Assembly (NCBI GenBank): GCA_017549025.1
Contig: JAFYWB010000057.1
Span: forward strand, 1-39,743
Direction: 5' to 3'
Source: Treponema sp.
GTDB lineage: Bacteria > Spirochaetota > Spirochaetia > Treponematales > Treponemataceae
DNA length: 39,743 nt
The position numbers were made by a program, and so were the translations under genes. Under the pieces are notes generated by a model. That model made no database searches. It saw nothing but the letters and a program-made list of their open reading frames with translations, and was not told where the DNA came from. Positions 25,713-34,357 of the stretch are shown here, piece by piece. Position 1 is the first letter of the stretch, and the number at the start of each line of letters is the position of its first letter.

Positions 25713-25746
25713 TTATGTTGAAAAATTTGTTTTTTTTTCAACATAA
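25713..25746. promoter_or_regulatory. Inverted repeat with TTATGTTGAAAAA arms upstream of mod
   Basis: Perfect 13-bp arms TTATGTTGAAAAA / TTTTTCAACATAA at 25713-25725 and 25734-25746, with an 8-nt T-rich centre. It shares the core ATGTTGAAAAA with the next palindrome. It lies 27 nt before the mod start and could be an operator or a hairpin in the fic-mod transcript. Confidence 0.75.
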
Positions 25747-25753
25747 TGACCTA

Positions 25754-25788
25754 CATATGTTGAAAAAATATAATTTTTTCAACATATG
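25754..25788. promoter_or_regulatory. 35-bp perfect palindrome directly after fic
   Basis: Perfect 16-bp arms CATATGTTGAAAAAAT and its reverse complement separated by ATA, only 4 nt after the fic stop codon. It may act as a terminator of fic, or with its neighbour as a pair of binding sites that control mod-res. Its T-rich arm gives it some terminator character on the minus strand. Confidence 0.8.
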
Positions 25789-25791
25789 ATT

Positions 25792-26919
25792 CTATCCATG
25801 TAAAGTTCCCTGATTCATTAATAACTCTACCAATCTATCATTAATGTAATAATTACTTGTTCCAATCTTAATTTTCGAAAGTAATTTTAATTCTACGATT
25901 AAGTCCAAATATTTCGATGCTGTAAAACGAGAAACATTCAAATCATTTTGAATAAATTCAATTTTTGTATAAGGATGATTAAATAAATTATTTAGTAATT
26001 CATGATTATATTTTGTTCCAAAAGCATCTCTTATTTTTCCTTTATATTCATCCATCAAAAATTTAATTTGTTGAACTAATTCAACAGTTTGCTTAGCCGT
26101 TTCTTCAATCCCTTTCAATATAAAAAACACCCAATTTTCCCAATCAGCATTGTTATTACCAGAATTATCCCTTATCTTTTGAATTAGTGAATAATATTCA
26201 ATTTTATTATGTGTAATGTATCTACTTAAATATAAAATTGGCAAATCTAATAAATCATTTACTACAAGATATAAAACTGAAATAATTCTTCCTGTCCTTC
26301 CGTTTCCGTCATAAAATGGATGAATACTTTCAAATTGATGATGAATTATTGCAAGCTTAACAAGCGGATCAAGTTCCGATAAAGATGAATCATTTATAAA
26401 CTTTTCCAAATTTCCCATGTATTTTTCAATTTCCTGTAGAGTTTGAGGTGGCGTATACACCGTTTCACCCACATTATTTTCAAGACGTGTGCCCGGTAAG
26501 GTTCTAAAACCAGCTTTATTTTGCTCCAGTTCTTGTTGTATTTCTTTTATGATACTATTTGTTAGAAGTTTAGATTTTCTTACTTTTGAAAAACCTAATT
26601 GCATGGCTTGTCTATATCTCAATACTTCTTTTGCAGCAATTCGTTTAGCAGTTTGCTCTATTTCTTTCATATTTAAATCTGTTTTAAACAAATCATCTTG
26701 AGTAGTAACTATATTTTCAATTTCAGAACTATCTTTTGCTTCTTGCAAAATAAGTGTATTTAATAAAATTTGTTCATTGGGAATTGTTTTTGCAACTCCT
26801 TTCAATTCTGCTAAAGCACGAGAAGCCAAACTTTGTTGTTTTAGAATCTTTTTAGTTTCTAAATCTATGTTTAGCGGAAGAACAGGAATTTCATACAGCC
26901 CTGTATTAATGTTTGTCAT
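25792..26919 (-). CDS. Fic-domain protein (class II, with N-terminal inhibitory helix)
   Basis: A protein of 375 residues. The Fic motif HPFYDGNGRTGR is complete at 200-211, so AMP transfer (AMPylation) from ATP to a target hydroxyl is expected. The inhibitory motif SSEIEN (64-69; Ser64, Glu68, Asn69) lies N-terminal, which makes it class II, self-inhibited. The flap region ETVYTPP (152-158) for target docking is present. The last ~90 residues resemble a winged helix (NDLNVSRFTASKYLDLIVEL), so DNA binding is possible. AGGAAGG precedes the ATG. It sits between the AAA ATPase and mod. Its target is unknown; similar genes are often found beside restriction systems. Confidence 0.92.
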   Translation of the reverse strand: MTNINTGLYEIPVLPLNIDLETKKILKQQSLASRALAELKGVAKTIPNEQILLNTLILQEAKDSSEIENIVTTQDDLFKTDLNMKEIEQTAKRIAAKEVLRYRQAMQLGFSKVRKSKLLTNSIIKEIQQELEQNKAGFRTLPGTRLENNVGETVYTPPQTLQEIEKYMGNLEKFINDSSLSELDPLVKLAIIHHQFESIHPFYDGNGRTGRIISVLYLVVNDLLDLPILYLSRYITHNKIEYYSLIQKIRDNSGNNNADWENWVFFILKGIEETAKQTVELVQQIKFLMDEYKGKIRDAFGTKYNHELLNNLFNHPYTKIEFIQNDLNVSRFTASKYLDLIVELKLLSKIKIGTSNYYINDRLVELLMNQGTLHG

Positions 26920-26991
26920 TACAATACCTTCCTCAATCTAAGATATTTTCATCTATTTTGTTTAGTGAGTGCATTTTTAGGTGGTTCATGG

Positions 26992-29214
26992 TTAGTTAGA
27001 CTCCTTGTCAGTTTCTATTTTCATCATCATATTGTAATGTGCAATTTGATTAGTTCTTTCAAATATTTTTTTAAATACAGATAAAAATATCTCTGTATTT
27101 GTTTCAGTTCTTTCATTATAAAAAATTTCTTCCATCTGACTATGAGACCCTATATTTACCCAAGAAATTAAAGCTTTATATATTGGTCTTTCATAAACTT
27201 CAAATTCATCAATTCTATCTCTTACAGGCTTGTTTCCAAGCATTTTAAAATAATATTCTAAAATACGACGCATAGTATTTTGTAAGTAAATACAATCATA
27301 CTTTGATTTATCATTTTCAGTCTGTCGAATAATATCCCAAAGCAATTCATAAGAGGTCTTTATTGGATTATTTTTTTCATATGCTTTTATATGTGAATTA
27401 TTAGATACTTTATTTATTGTCCAAAATCTTAATTTATTTTTTTCACTTTTATTTAATCCACAATCAAAAGAAACTTCTTTAAAAAAATACAAATTATGAG
27501 TTAAAACTATCAATTGTTTTATTGAAATAGAATTATCAAATAATCCTTTGAACAACATTCTAATTAATGTACTAACAATGAAAAGAATATCATTGTCTAA
27601 ACTTGAAACTGGATCATCAATAACGACAATTCTATTATTGACAACTCCGGAACTAGACTGACTACCATTAAGCAAGTTATAAAAATACAAGAAGGCAACA
27701 AAAGATTTTTCACCCTCACTTAAAGTTTTTTCAACAGGCATTCCATCTAGTCTTTCTATTTTGTAAGTATACTCAGAATCTCCCTGTGCTAGTCTAAAGC
27801 CTGTAAAATTAAAATCAGAAAGCAGTTTGTTGATACTATCAAGAGTTGGTTTTACACTTGTTTGTTTTTTTTCAAACTCGGTCAAAATATTTTCATGCTC
27901 TGATAGTTCTATATCTTTTTCAATTTTCTCTGATTCTAATTCTGTTTTTTCGGTTTTAAGAATTCCTATGTTATCAGAATACTCTTTTATATCATCTTTT
28001 AATTCATTACATATATATTTCCAAACAAGAGGTTCTAACTTTTGTTTTTCTGATTTTATATTCTGAATAAATTTATTATGCTCATCAATTTTATTATTTG
28101 CTTCTAGAATTATTGAATCAATTTCCTTGCAGTATTCCAAAATACTTTTTAATTCAATTTTTTGGCTTAAATTTTCCAATTTTTTATTAATATTATTAAG
28201 ATTAGAATCTATGATTTTTTGTATAGAACTAAAAGCGCTTTTTAATTCATCTTTGTTTAATTGTTCGTATGAAGAAGATAATAATGAATTAACTTTTCCA
28301 AGATAAATGTTAATTGCGTTAGAATAATCTCGTTGCAGTTTTAAAACTGTATTTTTATCGTTTTCATATGTTTCATCAAAGTAATCATTCAATCTTTCTT
28401 CAAGATTTGCAGGTAAAGTTTGCTGACAGAATGGACATTTTTTATTTGCTAAAGAAACATATTTCATACCAGTTTTTACCCAATCTGAATTGTTAAGAGT
28501 TTTTATTAATGCTGCAATATCTAAATCTTCCTTACCAACAATAGGTTTATCAAGTATCTTATTGGACTCTATAATTTCAATTTCACTATAAGAAATATTT
28601 GAGATTGGTGTTATTGGTTCAACACAGGATTCATAACATTGTTTTGCATTTTTTTCAAGTTCTGCCTTTGTTTTTAATTCCGCTTTATTAGTTTCATTTT
28701 CTTTAAGAACTCTATCAAAGAATGTATCTACTTTTCCTCTTGCACCTGTTATGGCACTTATTAGAGGAGACTTTTCATTATCAAATTTTTGTTTAATTTT
28801 CCAAAATTTATTCTTCGATGTAGCTATTTGAGTTTCAGTTTTATCGTTATTTTCAGACAAAGCATTTGTTAATTCATCAATTTTCTTTTGAGTATCATCA
28901 ATAAACTTTTTCTCTTCATTTATTCTTTTCTGTGTGTCAGATTCTTCTTTTCCTAGTGTAAAAATACCTTTAATTTCCTGTGATGGCTGAAAGTTTTCTT
29001 CAACAAAGTCTGAATTATATACAAGTGTTTCTAATCTTGTATTATCTTTCCACTTTATATTACAGGTTGGAAACTTACTTTCTTCTCTAATTATTCGACT
29101 AATAGTTGTTTTCCCACTACCATTGTTACCATAAACAAAATTAACTTTGGAAAGATTATCAAGAGTTTCATTAGTATATGTTGCAATATCTTTTATTTCA
29201 ATCTTTTCAATCAT
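26992..29214 (-). CDS. AAA_13 ATPase resembling RloC/PrrC anticodon nuclease
   Basis: A protein of 740 residues. ABC-type ATPase parts: Walker A GNNGSGKT (29-36), signature LSEGEKS (498-504), Walker B RIVVIDDP (528-535) and H-loop His573. Between them are long coiled coils, in which KKCPFCQQTLP (Cys260, Cys263) looks like a zinc hook, as in RloC. After the ATPase, Arg649-x3-Glu653 (in MRRILEYYF) and His691 (in IGSHSQMEE) match the order of the PrrC anticodon nuclease triad (Arg320, Glu324, His356). RloC-type proteins cut and remove the wobble base of tRNA on phage damage. Start: ATG 7 nt inside the previous gene, after GAGGAAA. The nuclease role is inference. Confidence 0.8.
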   Translation of the reverse strand: MIEKIEIKDIATYTNETLDNLSKVNFVYGNNGSGKTTISRIIREESKFPTCNIKWKDNTRLETLVYNSDFVEENFQPSQEIKGIFTLGKEESDTQKRINEEKKFIDDTQKKIDELTNALSENNDKTETQIATSKNKFWKIKQKFDNEKSPLISAITGARGKVDTFFDRVLKENETNKAELKTKAELEKNAKQCYESCVEPITPISNISYSEIEIIESNKILDKPIVGKEDLDIAALIKTLNNSDWVKTGMKYVSLANKKCPFCQQTLPANLEERLNDYFDETYENDKNTVLKLQRDYSNAINIYLGKVNSLLSSSYEQLNKDELKSAFSSIQKIIDSNLNNINKKLENLSQKIELKSILEYCKEIDSIILEANNKIDEHNKFIQNIKSEKQKLEPLVWKYICNELKDDIKEYSDNIGILKTEKTELESEKIEKDIELSEHENILTEFEKKQTSVKPTLDSINKLLSDFNFTGFRLAQGDSEYTYKIERLDGMPVEKTLSEGEKSFVAFLYFYNLLNGSQSSSGVVNNRIVVIDDPVSSLDNDILFIVSTLIRMLFKGLFDNSISIKQLIVLTHNLYFFKEVSFDCGLNKSEKNKLRFWTINKVSNNSHIKAYEKNNPIKTSYELLWDIIRQTENDKSKYDCIYLQNTMRRILEYYFKMLGNKPVRDRIDEFEVYERPIYKALISWVNIGSHSQMEEIFYNERTETNTEIFLSVFKKIFERTNQIAHYNMMMKIETDKESN

Positions 29215-29767
29215 TACTCTTTTCCTCAATGTTTTTGCAAACTTCACACCGTTTTTCTATTTCAACCCCAAATTGCTGCACACTATCCTTTGGTGTTTCA
29301 TAATTTGCAAAAACTTTTGCCATTTCTACCTGTCCTTTTCTGAAAATATTTTCCGCTTCAATCTGTTCTAATAATCCGTTTGGAATATAAGGATTCTGAA
29401 TAAGTTCCCAATTTATTTTATAATATCCCAGAGATTTAGCCATGGCTTCTAACATCTTAGTTTTATTATTTTCAATTTCTTTCTCTTTTAGGGAAACATC
29501 CTCTTTTCGTATCATGAGTGATTTTAAATAATTATTATAATTTTCTATAACCTTATTATCATCATGAAATACAATAGGAACTGAATTTAAGATATTTACT
29601 GAAAACTGACTCACATATCCAAACATTCTGTACGACATTAAATGTGTGAATACATTCATTTTGTCTTTTCTCTTTTCACTTCTATCTTGTAATTTCTGAC
29701 CAATTATTACTGCAATAATTGGAATTATCACAATTGCAAATAGATTGATAATACTCAGTACTTCCAT
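29207..29767 (-). CDS. Small membrane-anchored protein of unknown function in the defence operon
   Basis: A protein of 186 residues with one N-terminal membrane helix (about residues 2-22, LSIINLFAIVIIPIIAVIIG), then a soluble, charged part with VFTHLMSYRMFGY, a central coiled-coil-like stretch and a C-terminal CEVCKNIEE (CxxC). It reminds me of DUF6680-like proteins but I cannot confirm this. I start at the second ATG, 6 nt after GGAG. Its end overlaps the AAA ATPase gene by 8 nt (ATGATTGA), which suggests the two proteins are made together and may interact, with this one as membrane anchor. Function not known. Confidence 0.75.
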   Translation of the reverse strand: MEVLSIINLFAIVIIPIIAVIIGQKLQDRSEKRKDKMNVFTHLMSYRMFGYVSQFSVNILNSVPIVFHDDNKVIENYNNYLKSLMIRKEDVSLKEKEIENNKTKMLEAMAKSLGYYKINWELIQNPYIPNGLLEQIEAENIFRKGQVEMAKVFANYETPKDSVQQFGVEIEKRCEVCKNIEEKSND

Positions 29768-29816
29768 ATTCACTCCTGCCCCCATTCTATCATATCCGTA
29801 GCTTTTCTTCTATCGT

Positions 29817-30425
29817 TCATAAACCATTCAACTCATCTTCCAAATTTCGTTTCTGACTGACAAGTTCAAACTTTTTCTTTGGCTGGATTTCTTTTCTTGC
29901 AAGTTTTTCAAGTTTATCTATCTCTTTTCGAAGCTTTTCTTTTTTTTCTTTTAATTCTATATTTTCAGAAAGTGAACGATTTGAATCCCATTCTCCACCT
30001 TCTATTTTTTTAATGATATTTTCCCACACTTCATCAAAAGTAAGCCCCAGTACTTCAAGTTGGACTTGTATTTCAGGTATCCAAGCCGTGGTAAAAATTC
30101 TTTCACAAAATACAGCCAGCTGGATTTCGTTTTCAAACTGTAATGCAAACACCAGATTTTGTGGTATTAGTTTTGCAATTCTTTCTATATTTTTAAAATC
30201 AATGACTTTTTTCTTTAGCTTTACATTGAGCACATAAATACTTTTTACCTTGGAGCCTTCCCTAATTGCAGGAATTGTTCTGCTACTAATTTCATTCACA
30301 ATATCTATTCTGCTAATATCCAAGTCAAATTTCGTTTGTTGTGTATTGTTAAGCTGAAATTTTTTGTAAATCTGAGACTTCGGTAAGTTTTTTTGCAGTT
30401 GCGTGATTTCTGGAAGGTTAAGCAT
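29817..30425 (-). CDS. DUF4391-domain protein
   Basis: A protein of 202 residues that fits DUF4391: the N-terminal LPKSQIYKKF, then the VLNVKLKKKVIDFKNIERIAKLIPQN segment followed by a stretch on incoming bases (FALQFENEIQLAVF) and a C-terminal coiled coil (about 155-202, Lys/Glu rich). No catalytic motif is known. Genes of this family are, from memory, often next to a large helicase and type III mod/res genes, as here. It starts inside the end of the helicase gene (8-nt overlap, ATGCTTAA), so the two are coupled and may form a complex. Its job is unknown. Confidence 0.8.
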   Translation of the reverse strand: MLNLPEITQLQKNLPKSQIYKKFQLNNTQQTKFDLDISRIDIVNEISSRTIPAIREGSKVKSIYVLNVKLKKKVIDFKNIERIAKLIPQNLVFALQFENEIQLAVFCERIFTTAWIPEIQVQLEVLGLTFDEVWENIIKKIEGGEWDSNRSLSENIELKEKKEKLRKEIDKLEKLARKEIQPKKKFELVSQKRNLEDELNGL

Positions 30426-33400
30426 ATTCTTCCTCTTTTATAACTAAAAAGCAAATAAGTTCAAAGTCATCTAGACCATTAATTTGTCCATGTTTAAAAT
30501 CAACAGAATCACCGCTCAAGAATAAATCCATATCACTTTCATCTTTAACTTCTATAATGGAGGCAATTGAATCACCCAAAAGTTTGTTGAAGAATTTCAT
30601 GTTACGGCCATCTTTTGTCTGTTCATTAAATCTCTTGTATACTTCTACAATAGGTTCATTTTGGCCCTTGCATAGTAACCTCATTTTATCTAGCATATTT
30701 TTAGGATTTAAGTGATTACATACTACAGTGCCATCTTCTGCAATGTACACCATGTAAAATGGGTGCAAGCAATTTTGATTATCAATGTTTACATTATTGT
30801 TTCTATTCTTAAGAATATAGATAACACCACAAGGACAATCTTTTGAGGCCTTTACAACTGCATGAAGTCCAAAGGGTGTAGCATCTAACTGACCATTTTC
30901 TTTAACATATTCTAACAAGTCTAAGCGGAATTCATTTAAACCTAAGTCCATAATACTGATTCCAGTATTCATTTCTTCAATATCTACCACTTCGTCTTTT
31001 AATTTTTGCAACTGGGCTTTTCTATATTCTAAATCCTTTTGGTTGTCATCTAAAAGATTGTCGTCTGCTGTAGCAGTCATGTCCACAATCTTCATACGAG
31101 TTTCTACACGAGTTTTAAGATTTATATATTCATCTAAGGTCAAATCTGGCCAAAAATTTACCAGTTGGATTACACTATTTTTACTACCAATTCGATCAAT
31201 ACGACCAAATCTTTGGATAATACGTACAGGATTCCAATGAATGTCGTAATTGATTAGATAGTCACAGTCCTGCAAATTTTGACCTTCAGAAATACAGTCT
31301 GTAGCAATAAGAATATCTATACTTCTTTCATCTCCAGGGTAAATTATATCCTTATCTTTTGACATTGGAGAAAAATAAGTCAAAACAGCATTCAAATCAC
31401 ATTTAAATTTTTCCAAGGTAGTTTTTCCTTCAGAAGTTCCACTTATTTTGGCTGAATTGAGAGAGTATTTTTCTTTTACATATACACTTACTTGATCATA
31501 AAGATAATCTGCTGTATCAGCAAATGCTGAAAAAACTATAATTTTCTTATTATCTGAATTGATGGGTTTTTCAATCTTACCACTGATTATTTCCAGCAAT
31601 TTCTGTAATTTTGAATCCTTTGCTGGAGTTATATCTTCAATAAGACTTTCTAAGCCTGATAAAATATTTGCATCATTCTTTAAGTCCTCAAGCCATGAAA
31701 TATAATCCATATCCTTCAGATCTATTTTAACTTTCTTACCAATGGCAAAAATATCACAGGTATTCTGATCATCAAAATCATAGTCACTGTCAAAAGACAT
31801 ATCTTGAATGGTAAGCTCTAAAGTTGAAGCATGAGAATGAAAATTATTTACGATTTTAATCGTGTGCTGTACATATTCTTTTACCCGTTGAATAGTTAAA
31901 CGAAAAGAATAAACAGAGCTTTCCATACGCTTTAGTAGATTTATCGCCATCAACCGACGGATTCCTAATTCTCGTCCCATTTGGTCAAAACCACCAGCAT
32001 CATCAATTTCATACTTTGCCCTTTTACTTGGATGAATAAATAATGAAGGGACGTACACAGTCAGTTTTAATTTTTCTAACTCTTCAAAAATCAAGTTAAA
32101 TGTTGTTTCATTTTCTCGTTCTGTCAGTGGTGTATGAATAGAAATCGGCTTCAATCTTTTTGGGAATGTCCCAATGTCTTTTGTATCATAATATTTTTGA
32201 ATATGCTTTCTAGAACGAGCTATAGTAACACTGTCAAGCACTTCAAAAAAATCAAAACTAAGCATTGCCAAAAGATTTTCTGTTGTTCTATCTTCTGCTG
32301 CTAACTGACTCCACTTGGTAAACGAAACTTGAGCTTGACGGAATATATCGTCAATAGACTTTTTTGTTTTTAATTGTGAGTCAATATTTTCTGCGATACC
32401 TTCATAGGCTAATGCAAGTTGATTTTTTAAATCGATAAAGCGGTTATTGACTGGAGTTGCAGAAAGCATAAGCACTTTTGTTTTCACACCCTGCTTAATA
32501 ACCTTGTTCATCAACTGCATATATCTATTTTCTTTTGTATTTGAATGAGTTCCAATACCATTCCTGAAATTGTGAGATTCATCAATGACAACTAAATCAT
32601 AATTTTCCCAATTTATAAAAGCTAAGTCATTTCCATTAGAGTATCCAGAAGTTCTATTTAAATCTGTGTGAAATAACACATCATATCGCAATCTGTCGTC
32701 TGAAATGGGATTGTTCTTGTAATTGTTTTTATAGATATTCCAGTTATTCGAAAGTTTTTTGGGGCAAAGAACAAGTACCCTATTATTACGGCTTTCGTAG
32801 TATTTTATGACAGCAAGTGCAGTGAATGTTTTTCCAAGTCCCACACTATCAGCAAGAATACAACCATTATATTTTTCTAGTTTGTTAATAATTGCCAAAC
32901 AGGCATCTTGTTGAAAATTATACAATTTTGACCATACTTTGCTGTTTCTAAAACCTGTATCTTCTTTTGGTAATACATCTTCACTTATATCATCTAAAAA
33001 TTCTTTGAAAATATTATAGAGCGTTACAAAATAAATAAATTCTGGTGCATTTTCATTATATGCAGATGCAATACTTTCTATTACCTGTTCAGTAACATCC
33101 TGCATGATAGTTTTATTCTCCCAGAACTGTCCAAACAACTGTAAAAAACTCAAACTCATAGGAGCTTTCATTTTTGTAATAGCAAAAGCAGCATTGTTAC
33201 CTTTTTCTACTCCAAGTTCAACGGCAGTGAATTCTTTTACTGGATTATAGCTTACCTCATCAACATTAATAAAGCTTGGCATGGCTTGTTGTGTCACATT
33301 TGATTTGAAAATCGCTTTTTCTTTGATCCATTGTGCACATTCTTTTGCAATAGCTTTTTGACTTAACTCATTCCTTAATTTGACTTCAAATTCTGTTCCA

Positions 33401-33663
33401 TACAAACTTCTTTCTCTATTTAGGCGTGGGATATAAAACTCTCGTTTTTCTTTTTTTACTTTTTCAGCAAGAAATGTGGGAGAAGTGAAGATGAAACGAA
33501 ACTCATCAATATTCTTGAGTTCATTCTGTAATTCTTGATATGCATAAATAGAAAAACAAGCAGCTGCAATGGATACTTTACTACTAGGCCTTAGTTCTTC
33601 TTTCATACTTTGCCCAAGCGTTTTCTGTATGTTATCAATAAACTCAATAGCAGAAGTATCCAT
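30418..33663 (-). CDS. SNF2-type helicase/ATPase of the defence operon
   Basis: A protein of 1081 residues. The first ~230 residues have no motif I can name with certainty (a phospholipase-D-like fold is possible, from the FRFIFTSPTF segment). The SF2/SNF2 motor follows: motif I ADSVGLGKT (271-279), motif II DESHNFRN (361-368), motif III LMLSATPVNNR, and motifs V/VI in ATDCISEGQNLQ and RIIQRFGRIDRIGS. The last ~220 residues form an extra domain. No nuclease motif is visible, so DNA translocation is the safest prediction. It is the first gene of the operon; AAGGA lies 9 nt before the ATG. Upstream are only weak promoter-like sequences (TTGTGT, then TAAAAT at 19 nt) and then the repeat arrays. 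Confidence 0.88.
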   Translation of the reverse strand: MDTSAIEFIDNIQKTLGQSMKEELRPSSKVSIAAACFSIYAYQELQNELKNIDEFRFIFTSPTFLAEKVKKEKREFYIPRLNRERSLYGTEFEVKLRNELSQKAIAKECAQWIKEKAIFKSNVTQQAMPSFINVDEVSYNPVKEFTAVELGVEKGNNAAFAITKMKAPMSLSFLQLFGQFWENKTIMQDVTEQVIESIASAYNENAPEFIYFVTLYNIFKEFLDDISEDVLPKEDTGFRNSKVWSKLYNFQQDACLAIINKLEKYNGCILADSVGLGKTFTALAVIKYYESRNNRVLVLCPKKLSNNWNIYKNNYKNNPISDDRLRYDVLFHTDLNRTSGYSNGNDLAFINWENYDLVVIDESHNFRNGIGTHSNTKENRYMQLMNKVIKQGVKTKVLMLSATPVNNRFIDLKNQLALAYEGIAENIDSQLKTKKSIDDIFRQAQVSFTKWSQLAAEDRTTENLLAMLSFDFFEVLDSVTIARSRKHIQKYYDTKDIGTFPKRLKPISIHTPLTERENETTFNLIFEELEKLKLTVYVPSLFIHPSKRAKYEIDDAGGFDQMGRELGIRRLMAINLLKRMESSVYSFRLTIQRVKEYVQHTIKIVNNFHSHASTLELTIQDMSFDSDYDFDDQNTCDIFAIGKKVKIDLKDMDYISWLEDLKNDANILSGLESLIEDITPAKDSKLQKLLEIISGKIEKPINSDNKKIIVFSAFADTADYLYDQVSVYVKEKYSLNSAKISGTSEGKTTLEKFKCDLNAVLTYFSPMSKDKDIIYPGDERSIDILIATDCISEGQNLQDCDYLINYDIHWNPVRIIQRFGRIDRIGSKNSVIQLVNFWPDLTLDEYINLKTRVETRMKIVDMTATADDNLLDDNQKDLEYRKAQLQKLKDEVVDIEEMNTGISIMDLGLNEFRLDLLEYVKENGQLDATPFGLHAVVKASKDCPCGVIYILKNRNNNVNIDNQNCLHPFYMVYIAEDGTVVCNHLNPKNMLDKMRLLCKGQNEPIVEVYKRFNEQTKDGRNMKFFNKLLGDSIASIIEVKDESDMDLFLSGDSVDFKHGQINGLDDFELICFLVIKEEEYA

Positions 33664-33801
33664 AGTTATTCATCCTTCTTCTTTTATAGAATTGTATTAC
33701 TTATACTTTCACTATTTTATCACAAAATACTTATTCTGACACAATCCATACCCCAATAATCCTACAACCAGCAAAGTATAGTGGCATTTCCATCAAGGTG
33801 A

Positions 33802-33906
33802 TTTCTCACTGAGAAAGGTCTAGAAACTCAGTGAGAAAATTTTTTTTCTCACTGGAAAACCACTGCTTTCTCACTGAGAAACCGCTACAATCTCACTGAG
33901 AAATTG
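33802..33906. repeat. Repeat family 1: five TTTCTCACTGAGAAA palindromes, 21-22 bp apart
   Basis: The cores CTCACTGAG (or CTCAGTGAG, once CTCACTGGA) are centred at 33809, 33831, 33852, 33874 and 33896, a spacing of 22, 21, 22 and 22 bp. Flanking AAA/TTT extend each palindrome. There is no open frame. The 138 nt between this family and the helicase start hold no other clear feature. Confidence 0.9.
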
Positions 33907-33924
33907 GATGGCGGATATCCAAAT

Positions 33925-34065
33925 CATTCTCATAGCCTGAAACCATTCTTCTGATAGCCTAAAAATATTCTCCTGATAGCCTATAAACATTCTGCGAATA
34001 GCCTAAAAACATTCTCCTGATAGCTTATAAACATTCTCCGAATAGCCTACCAAAAGAATTCTGAC
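33925..34065. repeat. Repeat family 2: about seven CATTCTCCTGATAGCCTAAAAA units, 22 bp
   Basis: Imperfect tandem units start at 33925, 33944, 33966, 33988, 34010, 34032 and about 34057. The spacing is 22 bp except for the first and last. Each has an ATTC...GAAT-like or ATTC...GAT core followed by AGCCTA. Confidence 0.9.
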
Positions 34066-34079
34066 AGGTTAAAGACCAT

Positions 34080-34349
34080 CCTTACCTGTCACCACGACCT
34101 GTCTAGCTAGACACATTCCCCTGTCCTTACCTGTCACCACGACCTGTCTAGCTAGACACATTCCCCTGTCCTTACACGTCACGATGACCTGTCTAGCTAG
34201 ACACATTCCCCTGTCCTTACACGCCGCCACGACCTGTCTAGCCAGACACATTCCCCTGTCCTTACACGTCACTACGACCTGTCTAGCTAGACACATTCCC
34301 CTGTCCTTACACGTCACGATGACCTGTCTAGCAGGACAGTTTCCCCTGT
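34080..34349. repeat. Repeat family 3: six 45-bp units with a TGTCTAGCTAGACA palindrome
   Basis: Six tandem units start at 34080, 34125, 34170, 34215, 34260 and 34305. Each carries ACCTGTCTAGCTAGACA (14-bp perfect palindrome; altered in copies 4 and 6), then CATTCCCCTGTCCTTAC. As 45 is a multiple of three, a 96-codon open frame runs through it on the minus strand by chance. Confidence 0.93.
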
Positions 34350-34357
34350 ATTTGAGC

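Noticed and set aside
25754-25788. Attachment site of a mobile element
   Set aside because: The palindrome has no second copy at the island edges and there is no integrase; an operator or terminator role fits better.
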